A DNA stretch of 64,000 nucleotides from CBDFJH01 sp965198095 (GTDB lineage Bacteria > Latescibacterota > UBA2968 > GCA-2709665). Positions within the stretch are counted from its first letter, which is position 1, and every line of letters starts with the position of its first letter. The DNA lies in assembly GCA_965198095.1 (NCBI GenBank), contig OZ240239.1:2728001-2792000 (forward strand), in the 5' to 3' direction. Shown in pieces: positions 17,462-24,927 of this stretch. The notes below the pieces were generated by a model. The model did no database searches, had not been told where the DNA came from, and saw only the letters and a program-made list of their open reading frames with translations. A program made the translations under genes and the position numbers.

Positions 17462-17952
17462 TGGTCGAGACACGTAGAGCCGCCCTTTCGCTGGAAGGAT
17501 CGGTCCCGGAGCCGGAGCTTCACGATTACCTGGAGCGTCTGGCGAGTCGATACCTGGAGGAAAACGGGGCGGAGCTGGTCGAGCTGTTGCTTGCCGGGTC
17601 GCCAAACCGGAGAATGATTCGCATCTACGTGGATCAGCCCGGCGGAATCACGATCGACCGATGCGCCACATTCAGTCGCGGGATCGGGGATCTCTTGGAC
17701 ACATACGATCCTGTCGACGGGAGGTACACGCTCGAGGTCTCGTCGCCTGGCCTGAATCGGCCGATCAAGTCCGACGGCGACTACGAACGGGCCATCGGGA
17801 ACCCGGTTCGTCTGGTCGTCGAGGGGAAAGGCACGCGTGTCGGGATCTTGCGAGCCTTCAGCGCGAAAGGCGTTCGGGTCAAGATCGGTGGGGAGGTCGA
17901 AGAGATTCCCCGTGAGGATGTGGTGAAGGCGAATCTCCACTTTGAAATCTAG
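17461..17952 (+). CDS. rimP: Ribosome maturation factor RimP
   Basis: RimP acts in 30S subunit assembly. The 163-aa product has the N-terminal alpha/beta domain (LASRYLEENGAELVELLLAG, MIRIYVDQPGGITIDRCATFSRGIGDLLD) and the signature YTLEVSSPGLNRPIKSDGDY, followed by a C-terminal SH3-like domain (VKIGGEVEEIPREDVVKANLHFE). Length is normal. It is one base overlapped with the preceding dioxygenase gene and stands directly before nusA, the conserved order. Confidence 0.93.
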   Translation: MVETRRAALSLEGSVPEPELHDYLERLASRYLEENGAELVELLLAGSPNRRMIRIYVDQPGGITIDRCATFSRGIGDLLDTYDPVDGRYTLEVSSPGLNRPIKSDGDYERAIGNPVRLVVEGKGTRVGILRAFSAKGVRVKIGGEVEEIPREDVVKANLHFEI

Positions 17953-17973
17953 GCGTTGCAGTTCAGGAAGGGG

Positions 17974-19656
17974 ATGTCATTGAATTACGAAGTGCTTGAA
18001 GCCCTGGGTCAGATCGCGCAAGAAAAGAACGTGAAGAGAGAGCTCGTCGTCGAGACCCTGGAGATTGGGTTGCTGTCTGCCGCAAAGAAACGCTATGGCA
18101 CATCCGACAACATCGAGGTGGAGATCGATAACACGTCGGGCGGTATCACCCTGTTTGCGTTGAAGCAGGTCGTGGCTGAAGAAGCGCCGGAGGACTCCGG
18201 ACTTGAGATCGGCCTTTCGGCAGCCAAGGAGATCGACCCCAAGGCCAAGGTCGGCAAGACCGTGAGGGAGGAATTGAGCTTTGCAGATTTTGGGAGAAAC
18301 GCGATTCAGACGGCCAAACAGATCCTGATTCAGCGAGTCAGGGAGGCCGAACGGGAGCGGATATACGATGACTACCAGGGGCGAATCGGTGAAATCGTCA
18401 GTGGGACGGTTCAGCAGATCAGTCGGGGGGACATCCTGGTCAACCTCGGGCGCACAGAGGCCGTGATTCCGCTCAAGGAACAGATCCGGAAGGAAAGGTA
18501 TCGCCAGGGAGATCCCATCCGGGCTTACGTCGTGAACGTGCTGCGGACCTCGAAAGGCCCGCAGGTATTGCTTTCTCGCACCCATCCGACCTTCCTCATG
18601 CGGCTCTTCCAGTTCGAAGTGCCGGAGATCTATGAGGGGGTCATCGAAGTCAAGGGCGTCGCGCGTGAGCCGGGAGAAAGGGCCAAGATCGCAGTCGTTT
18701 CGCACGATCCTCGTATCGATCCGGTCGGGGCGTGCGTGGGTATGAAGGGCTCCCGTGTTCAGGCAGTGGTGAGGGAGCTCAGCAACGAGCGGATCGATAT
18801 CGTGCCCTGGAACGAAAACGAAGCGATCTTCCTCTCCCGGGCCCTCAGCCCGGCCGTTGTCAAACGCGTGGTGGTGGAGAGAATAGAAAATCGGATGACG
18901 GCCGTCGTGGAGGACGATCAGCTTTCGCTCGCGATAGGAAAATCGGGCCAGAACGCGCGCCTGGCAGGCAGGCTTACGAGTTGGAAGGTCGACATCATCA
19001 CGGAGACCCGATTCGAGGAGTTGCAGGCCGAAAAGGCAGCGACGCTCACGCCCCTTGCGAGCGTGCGCGGAATCGGCAAAGTGATGCGCGAGCGTCTGGA
19101 GACTGCCGGGATTGTATCTGCGAACGATGTGGTAGCGGCCTCGGTCGCGCGCCTCATCGGCGTCCCTGGAATCGGGGAGGCCACGGCCGAAAAGATCCAG
19201 GCCGCGGCGGACGAGATCGTCTCTGTCAAGGTGGCCGAGTATCGAGAAGCGTTGGAGATAAAGAAGGCAGCCGAAGAGGCAGAGCGAGCAGCCCTGGAAG
19301 CGGCTCAGGCAGCCGAAGAGGCAGAGCGAGCAGCCCTGGAAGCGGCTCAGGCGGCCGAAGAGGCAGAGCGAGCAGCTCTGGAAGCGGCTCAGGCAGCTGA
19401 AGAGGCGGCCGAGGAAGAGACGGACGCCGAGGCGGCTGGTGGCGGCGATGGGACGGATCTGGAGGCAACGGGAGAGGATGAAGCGGCTGAAGCCACCGCC
19501 GGGACCGTGGAGGATGAAGACGCCGAGGTCGAAGAAGAAGCAGAGGCCGGCATAGAAGCTGCCTCGGCGACGGCGGAAGAAGAGGCAGCCGAAGCGACGT
19601 CCGCGGCGCACGCGGCCGAAGGGGGTGAGAACGGTCCTATCGAACCCGACGCATAA
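17974..19656 (+). CDS. nusA: Transcription termination/antitermination factor NusA
   Basis: NusA binds RNA polymerase and controls pausing and termination. The 560-aa protein has an N-terminal domain (ALGQIAQEKNVKRELVVETL), an S1 domain (IGEIVSGTVQQISRGDILVNLG), two KH domains (GACVGMKGSRVQAVVREL; LAIGKSGQNARLAGRL) and a helix-hairpin-helix pair (VRGIGKVMRERLETAG; LIGVPGIGEATAEKI). The last 130 residues are an Ala/Glu-rich tail with three tandem 14-residue repeats. I chose ATG 17974 because AGGAAGGGG directly precedes it; TTG 17956 is possible. It overlaps infB by 32 bases. Confidence 0.95.
   Translation: MSLNYEVLEALGQIAQEKNVKRELVVETLEIGLLSAAKKRYGTSDNIEVEIDNTSGGITLFALKQVVAEEAPEDSGLEIGLSAAKEIDPKAKVGKTVREELSFADFGRNAIQTAKQILIQRVREAERERIYDDYQGRIGEIVSGTVQQISRGDILVNLGRTEAVIPLKEQIRKERYRQGDPIRAYVVNVLRTSKGPQVLLSRTHPTFLMRLFQFEVPEIYEGVIEVKGVAREPGERAKIAVVSHDPRIDPVGACVGMKGSRVQAVVRELSNERIDIVPWNENEAIFLSRALSPAVVKRVVVERIENRMTAVVEDDQLSLAIGKSGQNARLAGRLTSWKVDIITETRFEELQAEKAATLTPLASVRGIGKVMRERLETAGIVSANDVVAASVARLIGVPGIGEATAEKIQAAADEIVSVKVAEYREALEIKKAAEEAERAALEAAQAAEEAERAALEAAQAAEEAERAALEAAQAAEEAAEEETDAEAAGGGDGTDLEATGEDEAAEATAGTVEDEDAEVEEEAEAGIEAASATAEEEAAEATSAAHAAEGGENGPIEPDA
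19267..19392 (+). repeat. 42-base tandem repeat, three copies, inside nusA
   Basis: Units at 19267-19308, 19309-19350 and 19351-19392 encode AAEEAERAALEAAQ. The first two are identical and the third differs at two silent positions; a fourth partial unit follows. The unit encodes a charged helix, likely a coiled or single alpha-helix. Confidence 0.9.
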
Positions 19657-22072
19657 GTCTACGGCGAATGGAAGTCGCGCCAAGAGGGTAAAGAAGCCGG
19701 AAGCCGAAACGCTGGCCGCCCAGAACAAGCGCATCTACGAGGTCGCTCGGGAGTTCAATCTCTCCAGCGTTGCGATGGTCGAAGTGATTCGAGGTCTGGG
19801 ATATGACGTCAAGAATCACATGGCCGTCTGTGCCCCTGAGATGCTCGAGAGCGTCCAAAAAAAGTTTGAGGAGGAACGTTCCGCCTCCAGACAGGAGATG
19901 AAGCGCAAGGACATCCAGCAAAAGGAAAGAGCGCAAAAAGAGCGTCAGGCCGCGGCTGAGAAAAAGACCACCAGAGCGAGGCAGACAGCAAGAGTCGTCG
20001 ACAAGAAGGAAGACAAACAAGAAGATCGTCCTCGGAGACGGCGTCCGGGCCGACCTCAGGAATCGATCCCGAGAATCGAAGACGCTTCCGGACAGGTGAT
20101 TGCTCCAAAGGCATCTACAGATCTCCCGAAAAGCCACCCGGTTGCGCCAGCGCGGCACGGGGGGGGTAAGAGACGGAGGCGGCGTCGAGGCCGGCCGACG
20201 GTAGATCAGCGAGAGGTTGAAGAAAGCGTCCGCCGGACGATGGCTCAGATGGAGGGCGGCGCCCGCCAGAGGAGGCGGCGACGGCGCGAGGAAGGAGGAG
20301 AGGAAGAAGAGGCCGAAGATCGTCTGATCAGGGTCAACGAGTTTACGACCGTGGGTGAGCTCGCCGGGATCATGGACGTCCCGATTCCGGAACTGATCAA
20401 ACAGTGTCTCCAAATGGGCATCATGGTCACGATCAACCAGCGTCTGGACATGGAGACGATTACGCTCGTCGCCGACGAATTCGGGTTGGACGTTGAGGAA
20501 CAGGAAGCGTTCTCGGAGGCCGTTCTCGAAGAACAAGAGGAAGAAGAGGGTGGAGAGATGCTCCCCCGGCCGCCCGTCGTGACGATCATGGGCCACGTCG
20601 ACCACGGCAAGACCTCATTGCTGGACTACGTACGCAGAACGAACGTGGTCGCCGGAGAAGCCGGGGGGATCACGCAGCATATCGGAGCCTACCACGTTGA
20701 GCTCGAGAACGGCCGGGTCGTCACTTTCCTGGATACGCCTGGACACGAAGCCTTTACAGCCATGCGCGCCCGTGGCGCGCAGGTGACTGACGTGGTCGTG
20801 CTCGTCGTGGCCGCGGACGACAGTGTGATGCCGCAGACGCTTGAGGCGATCGACCACGCACGCGCGGCGAACGTACCGATCGCGCTGGCAATCAACAAGA
20901 TCGATCTGCCGGCCGCGAATCCGGACCGAATCAAACGTCAGTTGACGGAACACAACATCGTTGTGGAGGAATTCGGGGGCAAGGTGCAGTGCTGCGAAGT
21001 CTCGGCTTCCACGGGACAAGACGTGAACGAGCTCCTGGAGCTGCTGGCCCTGGAAACCGACCTTCTCGAGCTAAAGGCAAACCCGGAGTCGCGCGTCAAG
21101 GGAACCATCATAGAAGCTCGCCTGGATCGAGGCCGCGGAAACGTGGCCACCGTTCTTATTCAGTCAGGAACCCTCCGGGTCGGCGATCCGTTCATAACCG
21201 GTCTTTACAGCGGGAGAGTCCGGGCCATGCTGGATGAGAGAGGCAACCCGGTCGGAGCGGCCGGGCCCTCGGTGCCCGTGCAGGTCCTGGGGTTGGACGG
21301 ACTGCCTCAGGCCGGAGATCTGTTCCACGTCGTCCCGAACGACCGCCAAGCACGGGAACTGAGCCAGAGACGCCAGCAGCTCCGACGCGAACGTGACGTC
21401 CGTCGAGGCAAGCGCATGAGCCTCGTCGACATTCGCGATCAGATCCAGGCAGGCAAGATTCAAGAACTCAGGCTGATCTTGAAAGCAGATGTGGATGGGT
21501 CGGTGGAAGCGCTGCACGATGCACTTTCTCAGATCTCCAGTGAGGAAGTCAAGCTCAACGTGATCCACCGGGGCGTGGGCGCCATCTCGGAGTCGGACGT
21601 CCTCCTGGCTTCTGCCTCGGATGCCGTCATCATTGGCTTCAACATCAGGCCGGACGCTCGGGGGCGCGAAGTCGCAACCCGGGAAGGCGTGGACATCTGG
21701 CTATATCGCGTGATCTACGAAGCCGTGGAGGACATCAAGGCGGCACTCTCAGGACTGCTGGCGCCAAAAGTCGATGAACATATCCTGGGTTCGGCCGAGA
21801 TTCGCGAGACATTTCAAGTGTCTCGGTTTGGCACAATCGCCGGATGTTACGTCGATAGCGGCGCCATCCGGCGAGATTCGCGCGTGCGTGTCCTCCGTGA
21901 CAACGCCGTTGTCTTTGAAGGCCAGCTCGCATCCCTCAAGCGGTTCAAGGATGACGTTCGAGAAGTGCAGTCGGGATTCGAGTGCGGCATGCGGGTGGAA
22001 AACTTCAACGACATCAAGATCGGAGATACAATCGAAGCCTACGAGATGGTTGAGACAGCAAGAAGCTTATAA
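19625..22072 (+). CDS. infB: Translation initiation factor IF-2
   Basis: IF-2 recruits initiator tRNA to the ribosome and promotes subunit joining. The 815-aa protein has an IF2N domain (KRIYEVAREFNLSSVAMVEVIRGLGYDVKNH), a basic low-complexity linker, a second N domain (FTTVGELAGIMDVPIPELIKQC), and the GTPase with GHVDHGKTSLLD, DTPGHEAFT and NKID. Domains II to IV follow (VDGSVEALHDAL; VIHRGVGAISESDV). The GTG at 19625 lies inside the end of nusA. Length is normal for a long-linker IF-2. Confidence 0.96.
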   Translation: MRTVLSNPTHKSTANGSRAKRVKKPEAETLAAQNKRIYEVAREFNLSSVAMVEVIRGLGYDVKNHMAVCAPEMLESVQKKFEEERSASRQEMKRKDIQQKERAQKERQAAAEKKTTRARQTARVVDKKEDKQEDRPRRRRPGRPQESIPRIEDASGQVIAPKASTDLPKSHPVAPARHGGGKRRRRRRGRPTVDQREVEESVRRTMAQMEGGARQRRRRRREEGGEEEEAEDRLIRVNEFTTVGELAGIMDVPIPELIKQCLQMGIMVTINQRLDMETITLVADEFGLDVEEQEAFSEAVLEEQEEEEGGEMLPRPPVVTIMGHVDHGKTSLLDYVRRTNVVAGEAGGITQHIGAYHVELENGRVVTFLDTPGHEAFTAMRARGAQVTDVVVLVVAADDSVMPQTLEAIDHARAANVPIALAINKIDLPAANPDRIKRQLTEHNIVVEEFGGKVQCCEVSASTGQDVNELLELLALETDLLELKANPESRVKGTIIEARLDRGRGNVATVLIQSGTLRVGDPFITGLYSGRVRAMLDERGNPVGAAGPSVPVQVLGLDGLPQAGDLFHVVPNDRQARELSQRRQQLRRERDVRRGKRMSLVDIRDQIQAGKIQELRLILKADVDGSVEALHDALSQISSEEVKLNVIHRGVGAISESDVLLASASDAVIIGFNIRPDARGREVATREGVDIWLYRVIYEAVEDIKAALSGLLAPKVDEHILGSAEIRETFQVSRFGTIAGCYVDSGAIRRDSRVRVLRDNAVVFEGQLASLKRFKDDVREVQSGFECGMRVENFNDIKIGDTIEAYEMVETARSL

Positions 22073-22074
22073 GC

Positions 22075-22356
22075 ATGACGATTGGGCTCTGTCGCGTTGT
22101 CCTTTACCTTCCCGAATGCGGTTCCCTCAAAAGCAAGCGTAATCTGCTCGCGAGCATCGTCACCCGAATTCGAAGCAAGTTCAACGTTTCCGTCTCAGAG
22201 ATCGAGGACAATGAGCTGTGGCAAAGGGCGACCCTCGGCGTCGCCATCGTGTCGAACGAGGCGCGCTACGCGAACCGGGTGCTCTCCAAGGTCGTCGATC
22301 TGGTGAAGGCGGACGTCAGGGTTGAGCTCCTTGACCATTCTCTCGAGATGATGTGA
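22075..22356 (+). CDS. ylxP: DUF503 (YlxP-like) protein
   Basis: The 93-aa product has the DUF503 pattern: VVLYLPECGSLKSKRNLLASIVTRIRSKFNVSVSEIEDNELWQRATLGVAIVSNEARYANRVLSKVVDLV. The family is commonly placed between infB and rbfA, as here, with 2 bases to infB and 1 to rbfA. It is thought to be involved in ribosome assembly or RNA binding, but its function is not firmly known. Confidence 0.9.
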   Translation: MTIGLCRVVLYLPECGSLKSKRNLLASIVTRIRSKFNVSVSEIEDNELWQRATLGVAIVSNEARYANRVLSKVVDLVKADVRVELLDHSLEMM

Positions 22357-22357
22357 T

Positions 22358-22699
22358 ATGCCGACGTGGCGGACCGAAAGCGTTGGGCGACAAATCCGGG
22401 AGATCGTGAGTGAGATTATCCACAGGCGTTTGAAGGATCCACGGCTGGGGTTCGTGACCGTCACTGGCGTGAGGGTGAGTCGAGGTCTGAAGACGGCCAA
22501 GGTCTACGTGAGCGTGATGGGGGATTCTGAAGCCAAAGATGAGACGCTCCGAGCCCTGTCTCACGCACTTCCGTTTGTCAGAAAAACGCTTGGCAGTCGG
22601 GTTCGCCTGAGGCACACGCCCGAAATCCTGTTTGAATACGATGACTCGATTCAGCGCGGCAGCCGAATCGATCGTCTGCTCGAAGACTTGAAATCATAG
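22358..22699 (+). CDS. rbfA: Ribosome-binding factor A
   Basis: RbfA matures the 30S subunit and acts on 16S rRNA helix 1. The 113-aa KH-fold product has VGRQIREIVSEIIHRRLKDPRLGFVTVTGVRVSRGLKTAKVYVSV and ends with LRHTPEILFEYDDSIQRGSRIDRLLEDL. Position and length match the family. Confidence 0.95.
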   Translation: MPTWRTESVGRQIREIVSEIIHRRLKDPRLGFVTVTGVRVSRGLKTAKVYVSVMGDSEAKDETLRALSHALPFVRKTLGSRVRLRHTPEILFEYDDSIQRGSRIDRLLEDLKS

Positions 22700-22710
22700 A
22701 GGGAGATGAG

Positions 22711-23613
22711 GTGGACGGGCTTCTGGCTGTGGACAAGCCGCGCGGATGGACATCGCACGATGTCGTCGACCGCGTCCGCGACAGGCTGAAGCTGGAGAAG
22801 GTGGGCCACACCGGGACGCTGGACCCTTTGGCTACAGGCGTCCTTCTGCTCTGCTTCGGACGATTCACGCGCCTGAGTTCGCTGCTGACGAATCAGGACA
22901 AGGGATATCTTGCGAGGATTCGGCTTGGCGTCACGACCGACACGCTGGACGCGGAAGGACGCGTAACTGCACGATCAGACCACGTTCCTGAAGAGGCCGG
23001 GGAGATCCAGCGCGCGATTCCGGGGTTCATTGGAGAGAGTAAGCAAACGCCCCCAATGTTTTCTGCACGAAAGATTTCTGGAAAACGGCTGTACCGTTGG
23101 GCGAGGGAAAAAAAGGAAGTTCCTCGGCCATCTCGACAGGTACGGATTCACTCGATTCAGGTTGCGCGGTTCGATCCGCCGTTCCTGGACCTGGACGTTT
23201 CCTGCTCCAAGGGGACTTACATTCGTGTCTTGGCCGAAGACATCGGACGCGCGCTCGGATGTGGAGGGCATCTCGCAGCGCTCAGACGAACGTGGGTGGG
23301 CAAGATCGGGCTGGATCAATGTGTCGGGATGGACAAGGTCGGTGAGAAGGGGTGGGAAGACCACCTGATCGATCCAAATCGAGCCCTGGACCATTTGCCC
23401 GTGCTTCGACTGGCGTCCGAAGCAGCAAGGAGGTTCTCTCACGGAAACCCCATTTCAGGGCTGGGGGCAACCGTGCCATCGAATCCACAGTCTCCGATTC
23501 TGGTGGTTGACGAAGCAGGGCGCCTCTTGGGAACAGGGGAGTGGCAGATCGAAGGTTTGGTTCTCAAACCGGTTCGCGTTCTTCGGCCCCACAGACCGGA
23601 GATGGCCGCTTGA
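22711..23613 (+). CDS. truB: tRNA pseudouridine-55 synthase
   Basis: Makes pseudouridine at position 55 in the T loop of tRNAs. The 300-aa protein opens GLLAVDKPRGWTSHDVVDRVR and carries GHTGTLDPLATGVLLLC, in which the Asp is catalytic. Further segments are QTPPMFSARKISGKRLYRWAR and CSKGTYIRVLAEDIG. GTG at 22711 follows AGGGAGATGAG. Its TGA overlaps the ribF ATG by one base. Confidence 0.95.
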   Translation: MDGLLAVDKPRGWTSHDVVDRVRDRLKLEKVGHTGTLDPLATGVLLLCFGRFTRLSSLLTNQDKGYLARIRLGVTTDTLDAEGRVTARSDHVPEEAGEIQRAIPGFIGESKQTPPMFSARKISGKRLYRWAREKKEVPRPSRQVRIHSIQVARFDPPFLDLDVSCSKGTYIRVLAEDIGRALGCGGHLAALRRTWVGKIGLDQCVGMDKVGEKGWEDHLIDPNRALDHLPVLRLASEAARRFSHGNPISGLGATVPSNPQSPILVVDEAGRLLGTGEWQIEGLVLKPVRVLRPHRPEMAA

Positions 23614-24566
23614 TGCGTCGCACCGACCTCAACGCCTCCGTCGATTTGCGTTGCCCAGTCGTCACCGTCGGGACGTTCGACGGCGTTCACTTGGGCCACG
23701 CCGCGGTGCTGGAAGCGGTCCGGGAGACTGCCAGGGCCCGTGGAGGAACGAGCGTCGTTGTGACCTTCGATCCCCACCCGCGTGTGGTCGTAGATCCGAG
23801 CCGCGCGCCCGACATACTGACTTCGATGGAGGAGAAGGCGTGGAGAATAGGCGGTCTGAGCATCGATGAACTGCTCGTCGTGAATTTCACGCCATCCTTG
23901 ATGGTGTTGAGCCCTGAGGCGTTTGTCCGGGAGTATTTGGTCCGGATGCTTCGAGCCAACGTGATTGTGCTCGGCTACGATCACGGATTTGGAAGAGACC
24001 GCAGCGGGGATTCGGGAACGATGAGGAAGTTGGGGCAAGTCCTGGGTTTCGAAGTCATTTCCGTGCCGCCGGTTCTCGTCGGCGGGTCGCCCGTAAGCAG
24101 TACTCGAGTCCGGAGGCAAATCGCCGAAGGCGACCTTCAGGAAGCCAGCAGACTTCTGGGTCACGGCTATTTCATTCACGGCCGTATCGTGCGGGGAGAA
24201 GGCCGCGGCCGGCAGCTGGGATATCCGACCGCAAATCTGGCCCTGCGCGACAGATCCAAACTGCTTCCTCCCGACGGCGTATACGCGGCCTGGGTCCACT
24301 TGCCCGATCCTCGCGCTGCCGTCGTGAACCTGGGTGTTCGACCCACCTTCAACGGCAGGTCGCACGGTCTCGAGGCCCACGTTCTGGATTATGAAGGAGA
24401 CCTTTACGGCAAACGCGTGACCATGGAGTTGACCCGCCGTATAAGGAATGAACGCAAGTTCGAGAACGGGAACGCTCTCGTCGAACAAATCAAAAACGAT
24501 CGGCAGACCGCCCAGGCGCTGCTGTATGAAGCGGACGGGATGCCTGTCAAGGAGGTGGGCGCTTGA
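23613..24566 (+). CDS. ribF: Bifunctional riboflavin kinase/FAD synthetase
   Basis: Converts riboflavin to FMN and then FAD. The 317-aa protein has the N-terminal adenylyltransferase (TVGTFDGVHLGHAAVLEAV, GYDHGFGRDRSGD, VSSTRVRRQIAEGD) and the C-terminal flavokinase (GRQLGYPTANL, VYAAWV, NLGVRPTF). The frame is open further upstream inside truB, but the ATG at 23613 overlapping the truB stop is the natural start. The stop overlaps the rpsO start. Confidence 0.95.
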   Translation: MRRTDLNASVDLRCPVVTVGTFDGVHLGHAAVLEAVRETARARGGTSVVVTFDPHPRVVVDPSRAPDILTSMEEKAWRIGGLSIDELLVVNFTPSLMVLSPEAFVREYLVRMLRANVIVLGYDHGFGRDRSGDSGTMRKLGQVLGFEVISVPPVLVGGSPVSSTRVRRQIAEGDLQEASRLLGHGYFIHGRIVRGEGRGRQLGYPTANLALRDRSKLLPPDGVYAAWVHLPDPRAAVVNLGVRPTFNGRSHGLEAHVLDYEGDLYGKRVTMELTRRIRNERKFENGNALVEQIKNDRQTAQALLYEADGMPVKEVGA

Positions 24567-24832
24567 GTTTGACCAAAGAAAGGAAGGCAGAGTTGCTGAA
24601 CAGCTTTGGCAGAACCGGAGAAGACACGGGTTCGCCCGAAGTGCAGATTGCGCTGCTGACCGAACGCATTCAGACATTGAACGGCCACTTCCAGCTACAC
24701 AAACGGGACCACCACTCCCGGCGAGGCCTGCTCATGCTCGTCGGCAGACGGCGCCGGTTGATGAAGTATCTGCGTCGTAGAGACCTCGCGACCTACAGGG
24801 CGCTTGTGGAGAAACTCGGTATTCGTGGATAG
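24563..24832 (+). CDS. rpsO: 30S ribosomal protein S15
   Basis: Primary 16S rRNA-binding protein of the small subunit. The 89-aa product has the family pattern GRTGEDTGSPEVQIALLTERIQTLNGHFQLHKRDHHSRRGLLMLVGRRRRLMKYLRRRD. The start is TTG at 24563, placed 5 bases after GGAGGTGG, overlapping the ribF stop by 4 bases. A TTG start for a highly expressed ribosomal protein is uncommon. Confidence 0.97.
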   Translation: MSLTKERKAELLNSFGRTGEDTGSPEVQIALLTERIQTLNGHFQLHKRDHHSRRGLLMLVGRRRRLMKYLRRRDLATYRALVEKLGIRG

Positions 24833-24927
24833 GTCTCGTTTCACCCGAAGGTTACACTCCCCTCTCGTTTCTGCTTTTCCGCGTCGTATAACCGAAGCTG
24901 ATTCAATCTTTTATGGAGGTAAGTTGG

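Noticed and set aside
17977..19734. 585-codon open frame antisense to nusA
   Set aside because: It mirrors nusA and infB codons; the translation is Phe/Arg/Leu-rich without domain features, and the sense genes are certain.
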